Source: Bacteroidales bacterium (GTDB lineage Bacteria; Bacteroidota; Bacteroidia; Bacteroidales; F082). Taken from it: a stretch of DNA of 64,000 bases. The translations under genes and the position numbers were made by a program. The stretch is taken from assembly GCA_024400195.1 (NCBI GenBank), contig JAKSNC010000002.1, positions 28,905 through 92,904 of the forward strand, given 5' to 3'. Position 1 is the stretch's first letter. Each line of letters opens with the position of its first letter. Under the pieces are notes generated by a model. The model ran no database searches. It was not told where the DNA came from and was given only the letters and a program-made list of their open reading frames with translations. Of this stretch, positions 15,176 through 24,392 are shown piece by piece.

Positions 15176-16375
15176 TTAGATTTTTCTTCCAGGATAAACC
15201 TTCAGGGCTTCTTTAAGGATTCTCATTGCGTCTTTAAGGTCTTCTTTGCAGAGGCAATAGCTGATGCGGACTTCCTGCGTGCCGAGGTTCGGCGTGGAAT
15301 AGAAGCCGCATGCCGGAGCCATCATAACTGTCTTGCCCTCATAACTGAAATCGGTGAGCATCCATTTGCAGAACGTCTCTGAGTTGTCGATAGGAAGATG
15401 GGCGACGATATAGAACGCGCCTTTCGGAATCGGGCAGTAAGCACCTTCAATCTGTTTCAGACCTTCGACAACGGTGTCGCGGCGACCTTGATATTCATCT
15501 ACGACTTCGCCAAAATAGGATTTCGGAGTGTCGAGAACTGCTTCAGCTGCAACCTGACCGAGTGAAGGCGGCGACAGACGGGCCTGAGCAAACTTCATCG
15601 CCGTGGTGATGACTTCCTTGTTCTTCGTGACAAGGCGACCGACGCGTATTCCACATGCGCTGTAACGCTTCGAAACTGAATCTATCATGATGACGTTGTC
15701 TTCAATGCCGCTGAGGTGCATGAGGGATGTGTGTTTGCTTCCGTCGTAGCAGAACTCACGATATACCTCGTCGGCAATAAGGTACAGGTCGTATTTGAGA
15801 GCGAGCTGCTTCAAGACTTCCAACTCCTCTTTTGAATAAAGGTAACCCGTCGGGTTGTTGGGATTACAAATCATAATGGCCTTGGTGTGAGGCGTTATGA
15901 CTTTTTCAAAATCGGCGATAGGAGGAAGTGCGAAACCGTTTTCGATACTTGAGAAGATTGGTTTCACCTTGACGCCGGCTGTTTGCGCGAAGCCGTTATA
16001 ATTGGCATAAAATGGTTCCGGAATGATGACCTCGTCGTCTGGATCCATAATCGTTTCGAAGACGAAGAGTAACGCTTCCGAAGCACCCTGCGTGACGATG
16101 ATGTCGTCAGGAGTGACTTCGATGCCTATTTCATGATAATATTGGCACAAACGCTTACGATACGACAAGTTGCCTGCAGAATGGCTGTACTTAATCACCT
16201 TGTCGTTAAAATCACGAACTGCTGCCATAGCGAAAGGCGGAGTCTCGATGTCGGGCTGGCCGATGTTGAGGTGATAAACATGAACACCTCTTTCCTTAGC
16301 CGCATCGGAGAAAGGCACAAGCTTTCTTATCGGCGATGCCGGCATTGTTTTTCCTTTTTGAGAAATTTTTGGCAT
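15176..16375 (-). CDS. Class I/II PLP aminotransferase (aspartate aminotransferase-like)
   Basis: 399 residues of PLP fold type I. Motifs: HLNIGQPDIETPP near 35, GNLSYRKRLCQYY near 68, VTQGASEALLFVFE near 90, CNPNNPTGYLYS near 170, ADEVYREFCYDG near 200, the PLP-lysine motif DSVSKRYSACGIRVG near 232, and RISYCLC near 373 with the arginine that binds the carboxylate. This subgroup is annotated as aspartate aminotransferase family; the amino donor cannot be told from sequence. It stands alone between the convergent terminator and a divergent-side DUF1573 gene on the same strand, with a 43-bp gap to it. Confidence 0.88.
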   Translation of the reverse strand: MPKISQKGKTMPASPIRKLVPFSDAAKERGVHVYHLNIGQPDIETPPFAMAAVRDFNDKVIKYSHSAGNLSYRKRLCQYYHEIGIEVTPDDIIVTQGASEALLFVFETIMDPDDEVIIPEPFYANYNGFAQTAGVKVKPIFSSIENGFALPPIADFEKVITPHTKAIMICNPNNPTGYLYSKEELEVLKQLALKYDLYLIADEVYREFCYDGSKHTSLMHLSGIEDNVIMIDSVSKRYSACGIRVGRLVTKNKEVITTAMKFAQARLSPPSLGQVAAEAVLDTPKSYFGEVVDEYQGRRDTVVEGLKQIEGAYCPIPKGAFYIVAHLPIDNSETFCKWMLTDFSYEGKTVMMAPACGFYSTPNLGTQEVRISYCLCKEDLKDAMRILKEALKVYPGRKI

Positions 16376-16418
16376 AATATTTTTTTAATGGATTCGCCCT
16401 AAAATGGACTCTCCCGTT

Positions 16419-16970
16419 TTATTTTCTCACCTCTTTGTTGCGTGGCGACATTCCTCCGTCGTCAACCTTCATAGGTACCACTTCGCCCAAAACCTGACCC
16501 TTTATGATAAGGATTACGGAAGCCTTGCTCGTGTCGTTGGACAAAATCGTCACGCGTTTATTGAATGTTCCCGGTTGGTGCGTGTTCTTATACGTAACCT
16601 TTATAGAGGCCGTCTCACCAGGCGCTATCGGAGCCTTGGGCCATTCCGGAACGGTGCAGCTGCACGACGGCTTGGGTTTTTGGAGGACGAGAGGTTCGTC
16701 ACCGACGTTGGTAAATTCAAAGTCGTAAGTCGCTTTTCCTTTGTAAGCTATCTGACCGAAATCGTGAGTCAATTCGCGAAACTCGATTATAGGGCCTTTC
16801 TTGTCTGTCTGGACAGGCTTGTCTGTTTTGTCTGACTGTTCTGTTTTTTCCGTTTTAGCTACTTTACCTGTCTTATCAGCCTTGCCTTTAGCAGGTTGTT
16901 TGACATCTTGAGCAGAGGCAAGAAGGCTCATTGAAAGGACAAGGCCCAACACAAAGAATAATTTTTTCAT
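16419..16970 (-). CDS. DUF1573 exported protein
   Basis: 183 residues. A signal peptide (to about SAQ, residue 20) is followed by a Lys/Thr/Asp-rich linker (KADKTGKVAKTEKTEQSDKT, positions about 28-57) and then one DUF1573 immunoglobulin-like domain (about 60-165: FRELTHDFGQIAYKG, CSCTVPEWPKAPIAPGE, GTFNKRVTILSNDTS). DUF1573 proteins are common in Bacteroidetes envelopes and have no assigned activity. Its own promoter box is present. It probably reads through into the aminotransferase gene. Confidence 0.85.
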   Translation of the reverse strand: MKKLFFVLGLVLSMSLLASAQDVKQPAKGKADKTGKVAKTEKTEQSDKTDKPVQTDKKGPIIEFRELTHDFGQIAYKGKATYDFEFTNVGDEPLVLQKPKPSCSCTVPEWPKAPIAPGETASIKVTYKNTHQPGTFNKRVTILSNDTSKASVILIIKGQVLGEVVPMKVDDGGMSPRNKEVRK

Positions 16971-16991
16971 AACTGATTTATTTTAAACGCG

Positions 16992-16999
16992 CAAAATTA
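16992..16999 (-). promoter_or_regulatory. Bacteroidetes -7 promoter box
   Basis: TAATTTTG on the minus strand, 21 bp before the DUF1573 gene start. Confidence 0.5.
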
Positions 17000-17077
17000 C
17001 TACTTCTTTTTATAATAATCAAGAAAAATATTTCATCTTTTTTTTCATAAAACATACAATCCTATCGAAAAAAAGCG

Positions 17078-17085
17078 TACTTTTG
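17078..17085 (+). promoter_or_regulatory. tRNA-Met promoter box
   Basis: TACTTTTG, 11 bp before the first base of the tRNA, matching TAnnTTTG. Confidence 0.65.
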
Positions 17086-17096
17086 CACTCGCATTC

Positions 17097-17170
17097 GGCG
17101 AGGTAGCTCAGTAGGTTAGAGCGTCGGATTCATAACCCGGAGGTCATGAGTTCAATTCTCATCCTCGCTA
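17097..17170 (+). tRNA. tRNA-Met (CAT), elongator type
   Basis: A 74-nt cloverleaf: acceptor GGCGAGG/CCTCGCT (first pair G-U), D arm GCTC/GAGC, anticodon loop TTCATAA with anticodon CAT at 17131-17133, T arm ATGAG/CTCAT, discriminator A. The base pair next to the anticodon loop reads A-C. It lacks the three G-C pairs typical of initiator tRNA in the anticodon stem. The minor isoleucine tRNA (lysidine-modified CAT) cannot be excluded by eye. CCA is not encoded. Confidence 0.92.
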
Positions 17171-17177
17171 CTGCAGA

Positions 17178-17207
17178 AAGGTGGCTGTTCAAGCTGCCTT
17201 TTTTTTG
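17178..17207 (+). terminator. Terminator after tRNA-Met
   Basis: An 8-bp stem AGGTGGCT/AGCTGCCT with two G-U pairs, followed by eight T; 8 bp past the tRNA. Confidence 0.75.
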
Positions 17208-17230
17208 TATCCGATTTTTTATCAAAAACA

Positions 17231-17264
17231 AAAAAACGCCGAGCAAAATTGCCCGGCGTTTTTT
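17231..17264 (-). terminator. Terminator after the Omp28-like gene
   Basis: A stem AACGCCGAGC / GCCCGGCGTT (one mismatch) flanked by A and T runs on both sides, 16 bp past the minus-strand stop at 17280; usable in both directions. Confidence 0.75.
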
Positions 17265-17279
17265 ATATCAAAACATCAA

Positions 17280-19301
17280 CTACTGTACGACAACAAGACG
17301 TTGTGTTGAATTGTTTCCGTTGGCTTGCTTGACATTGATCAGATAAATGCCTGTGTTGTAACCGGCAAGGTCAAGTTCGACAGCCTCTCCGTTCACGTTA
17401 AGCACTTGGACCAAAGCACCAAGAGTGTTGTAGATGCTGATAGTCTGGATTTCAGACTCAGCCTGGACATAGACGCGGTTGTTGGCCGGGTTGGGATACA
17501 TTCTGAATGCCTCGACTTCGGCATCTTCTTCAACCGACAGACCTATTCCGATTCCGGCGACGGCCTTCACAGAGTTAATATCTTCGCCATATATAGCTTG
17601 GACTTCAACGACATAGAATAATCCGTATTCAGCCGGGAACGTATATTCCTTTGCCGTAGTGTTTTCTGCGACAAGTTCGCCGTTCAAGAAGACATCATAT
17701 CCTGTAGGTTCGCCAAGTTCCGGAGCGTTCCAAGTTGCAACTACATCACCCTTGGCTTCTTCAAGAATGAGATTTGTGGCAGGATACGGATGAGCCACAC
17801 TCTCATAGAGGAAGTGACTGTTGTGAATAATCTTTTCAGCATGATTTTCAACCCACACAGAGACTTCGAGGTCGTCCATCTCCTCAACATTTGTCGATGA
17901 CATATTCTGAGTAAATTCAATGTGCTGGTATCCACCGGCAGGAATATTCATCGTAGTACCATTGGCATCCGGCAACATCTTCATCATAATATGGTGGAAC
18001 AAAGTCTCTCCGTTTCCGCCTACATTTCCACGTGTATCCTTTTCATTGATAGTAACGACAACAGTTGCGTTGTTCAAATCGACATACGACATAATGTCGG
18101 CGGAGACGTTTACGGTGTTTCCTTCGACTGTGAATGCACCACGAATCTCAGCAAAAGCCGGCTCGTTGTACTCATTGTTGAATGCGTTGGTCTGTATTGG
18201 TGCAGAAGCAGCCTTTCCGTCAAGGAACATTTGAGGAACAGCGTTAACACCGTAGTATGTCCTTCTGGTACCGCCTTCATTTGTATAATACGGGTCACCA
18301 TTGCCAGGCCAGTTCATCGGATATTTGGTATAAGTGAATCTACCGGCATTGTTGTTGCAGAAATTATTCATAGCAGTATTGACGCTGACGCACGGTCCGC
18401 AACTCGAGGACGAGAAGTGCTCAATCATAGGAATTCTCTGGGCTGTTCCCAAAGCGACAGAAATAGTTTTTGACATACTATTGTTGCTTTCGTCATCATC
18501 TGTAGTACCGTTTACACTTAAAATATTGATTGTCAAATCACAAGAACCAGGACCCAAATTAGCAGGCACAGCAAAGTTTAATGTTTTCGATGTCAAAGGC
18601 ATCACATTGACATCAAATGTCTGAACGACAGGAGCATTATTGTCAATCTGATAACTGGCCTCTATCGAATTAATTGTAGCGCTACCGTAGTTGAATGCCG
18701 TAGCAGCAATTGCGATGTCTCCGCTTCCGACAAAATCGGCGACATTGATAGCGGTCAGACCAAGATCAAGGTTGGCCATCGTATATATTTCGATGTCATC
18801 GAAATACCAGTCATTGATGTTATAGGAATCGCCGGTGTAATATATACAGAACTGAACTGCCGGCTGTCCCATATCGGGAGTGGTTATTTCTTGGCAAACA
18901 GAATACTGTGTACTGCTCGCGTAAGCTTTACTCCAGCCAACGTTCCATGTTGTACCGCCATCCGATGAAGTTGCGACTCCTATCGTGTTGGAACCTGAAT
19001 AGTTGTCAAGGGCGTGTTTGAATGAGACGACCACGCTTCCTATACCGGTGAGGTCAACGGTAGGAGAAACGAAACGTGTGGTACCGTTGAACTGCGGATT
19101 CCAGTCAAGCACCAGTTCGTTAGGTGAACCTCCAGCCTGGTTTGAGGCAACAAGATGCCAATTGTTGGCACCAAGGCCTGCAATCGTCCAACCCTCTACG
19201 GTAGTTCCGTCAAAAGACTGCTGTAACACAACGTTACGCGTCTGGGCGAACATTGTCATTGAAAGCAATGCTATCGCCACCGAAAGTAATGATTTTTTCA
19301 T
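17280..19301 (-). CDS. T9SS-exported Omp28-like protein
   Basis: 673 residues. Signal peptide (to SAQ-like TMFAQ, residue 20); a beta-rich carbohydrate-binding or choice-of-anchor-J type domain (about 21-175, DGTTVEGW, then NDWYFDDIEIY); a CARDB-like region (about 176-285); an Omp28-type thioredoxin-like domain (about 290-500) with EHFSSSSCGPCVSVN, whose CGPC recalls a redox motif; a fibronectin-III-like segment (about 510-595, with VVATWNAPELGEPTGYDVFLNG); and a type A T9SS sorting domain at the end (MYPNPANNRVYV, ending LVVVQ). It is probably surface-attached or secreted. Omp28 of Porphyromonas gingivalis is a related surface lipoprotein. Monocistronic. Confidence 0.85.
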   Translation of the reverse strand: MKKSLLSVAIALLSMTMFAQTRNVVLQQSFDGTTVEGWTIAGLGANNWHLVASNQAGGSPNELVLDWNPQFNGTTRFVSPTVDLTGIGSVVVSFKHALDNYSGSNTIGVATSSDGGTTWNVGWSKAYASSTQYSVCQEITTPDMGQPAVQFCIYYTGDSYNINDWYFDDIEIYTMANLDLGLTAINVADFVGSGDIAIAATAFNYGSATINSIEASYQIDNNAPVVQTFDVNVMPLTSKTLNFAVPANLGPGSCDLTINILSVNGTTDDDESNNSMSKTISVALGTAQRIPMIEHFSSSSCGPCVSVNTAMNNFCNNNAGRFTYTKYPMNWPGNGDPYYTNEGGTRRTYYGVNAVPQMFLDGKAASAPIQTNAFNNEYNEPAFAEIRGAFTVEGNTVNVSADIMSYVDLNNATVVVTINEKDTRGNVGGNGETLFHHIMMKMLPDANGTTMNIPAGGYQHIEFTQNMSSTNVEEMDDLEVSVWVENHAEKIIHNSHFLYESVAHPYPATNLILEEAKGDVVATWNAPELGEPTGYDVFLNGELVAENTTAKEYTFPAEYGLFYVVEVQAIYGEDINSVKAVAGIGIGLSVEEDAEVEAFRMYPNPANNRVYVQAESEIQTISIYNTLGALVQVLNVNGEAVELDLAGYNTGIYLINVKQANGNNSTQRLVVVQ

Positions 19302-19371
19302 ACTAATATTATTAAGGTTAATAACTTTTTCGTTTCACGCTTACAGCAGATTTCTTCCACTGCAACGTTTG

Positions 19372-19379
19372 CAAATGTA
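19372..19379 (-). promoter_or_regulatory. Bacteroidetes -7 promoter box
   Basis: TACATTTG on the minus strand, 70 bp before the Omp28-like gene, leaving a leader of about 65 nt. Confidence 0.5.
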
Positions 19380-19480
19380 CGAAAAAAAGGAAACACAACG
19401 TAGGTAAAAAAACATAAAAAAAACATTTTTTTTGCAGAAAGCGATAATCGGCTTTTGGTTAATGATAAGACATTTTTCAG

Positions 19481-19488
19481 TATCTTTG
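19481..19488 (+). promoter_or_regulatory. Bacteroidetes -7 promoter box before rmlD
   Basis: TATCTTTG followed by CA, 51 bp before the rmlD start. Confidence 0.65.
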
Positions 19489-19539
19489 CAGAATATCAAA
19501 CGAGCGTATTTAAAAGATTCGCAATAATTAAGTTTTACA

Positions 19540-20406
19540 ATGAGAATACTTATAACAGGATGTAACGGCCAACTCGGTACGGAACTGCGAAAAATTTCCG
19601 TCGCAAGGTCTGAACATCAATGGTTTTCAACCGATATTGATGAACTCAACCTATGTGACGAATGTGCCGTTGAGAGATTTTTTTCCGAAAAGAAGATAGA
19701 CATCTGCATCAACTGTGCGGCATATACTGCCGTTGACAAGGCCGAAGACGAGCCGGCAAAAGCAGCAAAGGTAAATAGTGATGCCGTCGGGATACTTGCG
19801 AGAACCTGCAGTAAAAACGACGCACTGCTCATTCACGTCAGCACCGACTATGTCTTTGACGGGAAAGGCACACGTCCTTATCGCGAAGACGATGCGATAT
19901 GTCCGCAGTCGGTCTATGGATGCACCAAAGCCGACGGTGAACGGCAGATACGCGAATCACGATGCAAACACGCGATAATACGCACTTCATGGCTTTATTC
20001 GTCAACAGGGAATAATTTCGTAAAAACGATGCTACGTCTCGGCAGCGAGCGTCCCTTTGTGACAGTAGTAGCCGACCAAAAAGGCAATCCCACATGGGCT
20101 GCCGACCTCGCAAAGGCAATAGACGGCATCATCACGAAAAACGGCAAAAACGAGATACACGAGACTTTTCATTTCTCCAACGAAGGAGTCGTCTCATGGT
20201 GCGACTTTGCCAATGCCATCTTCCAACTCGGGAAGAAAAACTGTTACGCGAAACCTATCACCACGGCAGAGTATCCGGCAAAAGCATCAAGGCCGGCTTA
20301 TAGCGCATTCGACAAGACAAAAATCAAGTCATTCCTCGGAATAGAAATTCCCGAATGGAAGGAAAGTCTTGCCAAATGTATTGAAGAACTGTCAGAAAAA
20401 CAATAA
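19540..20406 (+). CDS. rmlD: dTDP-4-dehydrorhamnose reductase
   Basis: 288 residues of the short-chain dehydrogenase fold. It reduces dTDP-4-dehydro-L-rhamnose to dTDP-L-rhamnose for surface polysaccharide. Seen: the NAD(P)-binding ITGCNGQLGTEL at 4-15, NCAAYTAVDKAEDEP near 60, HVSTDYVFDGKG near 100, the catalytic Y in VYGCTKADGE near 126-129 (YxxxK), RTSWLYS near 149. Length is typical. rmlA, rmlB and rmlC are not in the window. A phosphohexomutase follows after 24 bp, so the two form a sugar-nucleotide operon. Confidence 0.93.
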   Translation: MRILITGCNGQLGTELRKISVARSEHQWFSTDIDELNLCDECAVERFFSEKKIDICINCAAYTAVDKAEDEPAKAAKVNSDAVGILARTCSKNDALLIHVSTDYVFDGKGTRPYREDDAICPQSVYGCTKADGERQIRESRCKHAIIRTSWLYSSTGNNFVKTMLRLGSERPFVTVVADQKGNPTWAADLAKAIDGIITKNGKNEIHETFHFSNEGVVSWCDFANAIFQLGKKNCYAKPITTAEYPAKASRPAYSAFDKTKIKSFLGIEIPEWKESLAKCIEELSEKQ

Positions 20407-20430
20407 AATCATCAAAATAATAATTCAGAT

Positions 20431-22164
20431 ATGGAACAAGTGTCAAACGAAATCATCGAACGCGCAAAAGTATGGTTATCAAAATCATACGATGCAAAAA
20501 CGAGAAAAAGAGTACAAGAACTGCTTGATAACGACCCCAACGAACTGACCGAAAGTTTCTATAAGAACCTCGAATTCGGCACGGGTGGTTTGAGAGGCAT
20601 CATGGGTGTCGGAACAAACAGAATGAACGTCTATACCGTTGCGATGGCCACACAGGGTCTTGCAAACTACATAAAGATGATGTTCCCCGATATTGAGACT
20701 CCTCAGGTGGCTATCGGCTACGACTGCCGCAATAATAGTGCTGAATTTGCCAAGAAGACCGCCGATGTCATGACGGCTAACGGTATCAAAGTTTTTATGT
20801 TCAGTGCTCTACGTCCTACACCGGAATTATCGTTCGCAATACGCTATCTAAAATGTCAGGCCGGCGTCGTCGTCACCGCATCACACAATCCAAAAGAATA
20901 CAACGGATACAAGGCTTATTGGCAAGACGGCGGACAACTTGTCAGCCCGCACGACAAAAACGTCATCATAGAAGTCAATAAGATTGAAGACATCTCGATG
21001 GTAAAACAGAAAGGAAATAGCAAACTCCTTGAATATCTTGACGAAAGTTTCGACGACATCTATCTTGGAGAGGTAGCAAAACTGTCGTTGTCGCCAAAAG
21101 CCATCAAAAACAACAGCGATTTGAAGTTTGTCTATACTCCTATTCACGGCACCGGCGGACAAGTTATTCCAAAATTCCTCAAAAAAATAGGTTTTCAAAA
21201 TGTCTATACCGTTGAAGAACAGATGGTTGTTGACGGCAACTTTCCTACCGTCGTGTCGCCTAATCCCGAAGAACCTGCCGCTCTGACCCTCGCCATCGAA
21301 AAGGCAAAGAAGACAAACGCCGACTTGGTTCTCGCCACCGATCCTGATGCCGACCGCGTCGGAATAGCCGTCAAAGACGATACCGGAAAATTCATCCTCC
21401 TCAACGGAAATCAAACGGCATCAATCTTGACGTACTACATCCTTACACGTTGGAACGAACTTGGCAAATATACTGGTAATGAATATATTATCAAAACCAT
21501 CGTCACCACAAATTTACTTTTCGACATCGCCGACAAATTCAAGGTGAAGAAATATGATGTCTTGACGGGATTTAAGTTCATCGCTGACAAGATAGAGAAC
21601 AATCCCGAGAGTAAATTTATCTGCGGAGGTGAAGAGAGTTACGGTTTCCTCGTTGGCGACTTCGTACGTGACAAAGACTCCGTCATAGCCGTCTTCATGC
21701 TTGCAGAAGCCGCAGCTTGGGCCGCAGAACAAGGCAAAACGCTGTATTCCATACTCAAAGACATTTATAAAGAGTTCGGTTTCTATAAAGAAAAACTTCT
21801 GTCTTTAACAAAGAAAGGCATAAGCGGAAATGAAGAAATCAAGGCGATGATGAAAAACTACCGCGAAACACCTCCGACAGAAATCATGGGTGAACGTGTT
21901 CTCGAAATTCGCGACTATAAACTGAGTATCTGCAAAGACATGGATTTCGGTGTAAACACAGTGTTAAATCTTCCCAAATCTGATGTATTACAGTTCGTTA
22001 CGAACAAAGGGACGATAATAAGCATCCGTCCTTCAGGCACAGAGCCGAAGATTAAATTCTATTTCTCCGTAAAGGAAAATCTCAACCACATCGCTGATTT
22101 CGACGAAGTTCAAGGAAGCCTTGACGCAAAATTAGATGAACTCATCGCGATATACAATCAATAA
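20431..22164 (+). CDS. Phosphohexomutase (phosphoglucomutase/phosphomannomutase)
   Basis: 577 residues, alpha-D-phosphohexomutase superfamily. It interconverts hexose 1- and 6-phosphates. The four expected active-site elements are visible: the phosphoserine loop TASHNPKEYNGYKAYW near 149, the metal-binding DPDADRVGIA near 309, the sugar-specificity loop GGEESYGF near 405, and the phosphate-binding SGTEPKIKFYFS near 533. The length and the N-terminal FGTGGLRGIMG motif match the PgcA-type long form common in Bacteroidetes and Firmicutes. Follows rmlD. Confidence 0.93.
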   Translation: MEQVSNEIIERAKVWLSKSYDAKTRKRVQELLDNDPNELTESFYKNLEFGTGGLRGIMGVGTNRMNVYTVAMATQGLANYIKMMFPDIETPQVAIGYDCRNNSAEFAKKTADVMTANGIKVFMFSALRPTPELSFAIRYLKCQAGVVVTASHNPKEYNGYKAYWQDGGQLVSPHDKNVIIEVNKIEDISMVKQKGNSKLLEYLDESFDDIYLGEVAKLSLSPKAIKNNSDLKFVYTPIHGTGGQVIPKFLKKIGFQNVYTVEEQMVVDGNFPTVVSPNPEEPAALTLAIEKAKKTNADLVLATDPDADRVGIAVKDDTGKFILLNGNQTASILTYYILTRWNELGKYTGNEYIIKTIVTTNLLFDIADKFKVKKYDVLTGFKFIADKIENNPESKFICGGEESYGFLVGDFVRDKDSVIAVFMLAEAAAWAAEQGKTLYSILKDIYKEFGFYKEKLLSLTKKGISGNEEIKAMMKNYRETPPTEIMGERVLEIRDYKLSICKDMDFGVNTVLNLPKSDVLQFVTNKGTIISIRPSGTEPKIKFYFSVKENLNHIADFDEVQGSLDAKLDELIAIYNQ

Positions 22165-22194
22165 GACCGGGCGCGTTAACCCAAGACAAAAAAA

Positions 22195-22232
22195 TTTAAG
22201 GTAGGCTCTAAAATAATAGAACCTACCTTAAA
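22195..22232. terminator. Bidirectional terminator between phosphohexomutase and buk
   Basis: A near-perfect 15-bp stem (TTTAAGGTAGGCTCT / AGAACCTACCTTAAA) with a short A+T loop and A/T runs on both flanks, between convergent genes. Confidence 0.8.
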
Positions 22233-22251
22233 AAATAATTTAACCTTTATC

Positions 22252-23325
22252 TTATTTGTAAGTTTTGGCTTCCGTTTCGCCGTTAAGGACGCGCAAACCA
22301 TTGAGTGCGAGTGCTGCCATCTCATCTTCACCGGGATAGACAGTCATCGGAGCAATCTTGCCGACATGTTCCTCAAGTATTGAGCAGAACAGTTTGTCGT
22401 ATGCCATTCCACCGGTAACCAAAATTCCGTCAACATTCATGCTGAACGCTGATGCTGCCAGACCGCCTATTTCCTTAGCGACTTGATAAGCCATGGCGCG
22501 ATAGACGACTTCCCATTCCTTATTGCCGGCACGGACTTCCTTTTCAACAGTCAGAGCGTCGTTTGTGCCGAGATAGGCAACGAAACCGCCTTCGCCTTTG
22601 AGCATCTTGTCGATTTGCTTTTTGGTGTATTTGCCGCTGAAGCAGGCATCCATAAGAAGACCGGCCGGAATGGTTCCAGAACGTTCAGGAGTGAAAGGTC
22701 CTTCGCCGTTGAGGGCGTTATTCACGTCAACAACATCACCTTTGCGGTGGGCTCCGACGGAGATACCGCCACCGAGATGCACGACAATGAGGTTGAGGTC
22801 TTCATACTTACGGCCAATTTTTTCGGCATGCTGACGTGCGATAATCTTCTGATTAAGAGCGTGGAAAATCGACTTACGTGGAAATGCCGGATGTCCTGAA
22901 TAACGTGCAAGCGGATCCATCTCATCAACGACGACAGGATCTGCAATATAGGCTTTCACGCCGGGCATATCCTTAGCGATGTCTGCTGCGATAAGACCGC
23001 CGAGGTTGCAGGCATGCTCACCTACGGGGCTGTTCATCAAGTCGCGAATCATTGCTTCATTGACATCATAAACGCCAGATGTGAGCGGGTTGAGAAGTCC
23101 GCCACGGCCCATGATGACCGAAATATCGCTAATATCCTGTCCTGCTTCCTTTAACTCATTGAGGATAACCTCTTTACGGAAAGGAAACTGGTCGCTTATC
23201 TTTTCGAATTTAGCTATTTCTTCGACAGGGTGTTTAATGTTCTTTTTGAAGACGCATTCCTTATCTTGGAAGATAGCTATCTTCGTTGAAGTTGAACCTG
23301 GATTGATAATCAATAATTTGTGCAT
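22252..23325 (-). CDS. buk: Butyrate kinase / branched-chain fatty acid kinase
   Basis: 357 residues of the acetate/butyrate kinase (ASKHA) family. It makes ATP from butyryl phosphate (or isobutyryl/isovaleryl phosphate). Seen: LIINPGSTSTKIAIF at 4-18, MGRGGLLNPLTSGVY near 77, HLGGGISVGAHRKG near 184, PERSGTIPAG near 214, and VTGGMAYDK near 307. The length fits butyrate rather than acetate kinase (about 400). It is 30 bp downstream of ptb, forming the classic ptb-buk pair. Confidence 0.93.
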   Translation of the reverse strand: MHKLLIINPGSTSTKIAIFQDKECVFKKNIKHPVEEIAKFEKISDQFPFRKEVILNELKEAGQDISDISVIMGRGGLLNPLTSGVYDVNEAMIRDLMNSPVGEHACNLGGLIAADIAKDMPGVKAYIADPVVVDEMDPLARYSGHPAFPRKSIFHALNQKIIARQHAEKIGRKYEDLNLIVVHLGGGISVGAHRKGDVVDVNNALNGEGPFTPERSGTIPAGLLMDACFSGKYTKKQIDKMLKGEGGFVAYLGTNDALTVEKEVRAGNKEWEVVYRAMAYQVAKEIGGLAASAFSMNVDGILVTGGMAYDKLFCSILEEHVGKIAPMTVYPGEDEMAALALNGLRVLNGETEAKTYK

Positions 23326-23355
23326 AATAATTGTTTTTGTTGATTATTAATTATG

Positions 23356-24261
23356 TTATTTTGCCAGCATTGCGGCGAGTGCTATCGAGTAAAGTTTTGT
23401 CTTGGAGGAATCGCCGCGTGACGATAGGACGCATGGGACTTTGGCACCCATAAGGATTGCTCCGACTTCCGATTTATCAAATTTAGTGCAGCATTTATAG
23501 AAGACGTTGGCACTTTCGAGGTTCGGGAAGACGAGGCAGTCGGCATCGCCGGCGACAGGGCTGTTCAGTTTCTTTATTGCCACTGTTTCAGCATCAAGGG
23601 CGAGGTCGAGTGAGAGAGGTCCGTCAACGAGGCAGCCCTTTATCTGACCGCGGTTTGCCATTGTTGCAATGATAGCTGCATCAACACAGGCCGGAATGCC
23701 GGCACTCATTTGTTCGGTTGCGCAGACCATGGCTATTTTCGGAGTCGCGATGCCTATGGCTTTTGCTGTTGTCTGGACATATTTGAGGAGCGTCTGTTTC
23801 TGTTTAAGGTCAGGAAGCGGTATGATGGCGCAGTCGCTGACGACAAGAAGTTTGTGATAGTGAGGATTCTGCATCACGGCAACGTGAGCCAGTGTGACAT
23901 TCGGCGGGCACAGACCGCGTTCTTTGTTGAGAATGGCGCGCATATATTTGTCAGTAGGAAGAAGACCCTTCATGAGGATGTCGCCTTCGCCGGCGTTAAT
24001 AATGTCGCATGCTTTTGCTGCAGCCTTCACATCATCAGTTTCCTGAATGATTTTGAACTTCTTGATGTCAATCTTCTCCGTTTCACAAACTTTGGCGATG
24101 GTTGCCTCGTCGCCGACAAGAGTAGCCTCCACAAGACCGTTATCGACAGCGGCACTGACGGCGCAAATCGTATGGTCATCATTAGCATAAGCGGCTACAA
24201 GACGTTTCTTAGGCTTACTCCTGAGAACGTCAAACATTTCATCCAATTTAGTGATATTCAT
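23356..24261 (-). CDS. ptb: Phosphate butyryltransferase
   Basis: 301 residues of the phosphate acetyl/butyryltransferase family. It swaps CoA of butyryl-CoA (or branched acyl-CoA) for phosphate. Typical elements: VLRSKPKKRLVAAYANDDHT near the N-terminus, GDILMKGLLPTDKYMRAIL near 93, VSDCAIIPLPDLKQK near 141, and AILMGAKVPCVLSSRGDS near 266. Ptb feeds Buk, so the pair yields one ATP per acyl-CoA. The acyl-CoA dehydrogenase gene ends 123 bp upstream, across an octamer repeat region. Confidence 0.93.
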   Translation of the reverse strand: MNITKLDEMFDVLRSKPKKRLVAAYANDDHTICAVSAAVDNGLVEATLVGDEATIAKVCETEKIDIKKFKIIQETDDVKAAAKACDIINAGEGDILMKGLLPTDKYMRAILNKERGLCPPNVTLAHVAVMQNPHYHKLLVVSDCAIIPLPDLKQKQTLLKYVQTTAKAIGIATPKIAMVCATEQMSAGIPACVDAAIIATMANRGQIKGCLVDGPLSLDLALDAETVAIKKLNSPVAGDADCLVFPNLESANVFYKCCTKFDKSEVGAILMGAKVPCVLSSRGDSSKTKLYSIALAAMLAK

Positions 24262-24339
24262 GATACTTAATTTAAATTGATTTTGTTAACTTTTAAAGTT
24301 GCAATTTACAAAAATTTACGATTCAAAACTCACTCTTTT

Positions 24340-24392
24340 AGATTTTAAAGTCAAAATGTCTAATCGTCAAAAAAATCTAACTGTCTAATTCA
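24340..24392. repeat. Octamer repeat array, inverted copy
   Basis: Read on the minus strand, directly after the acyl-CoA dehydrogenase stop: TTAGACAG, TTAGATTT, then TTTGACGATTAGACATTTTG. These are the same GAC-led octamers as at 15.05, 55.05 and 62.1 kb, in a shorter, more decayed array. Confidence 0.55.
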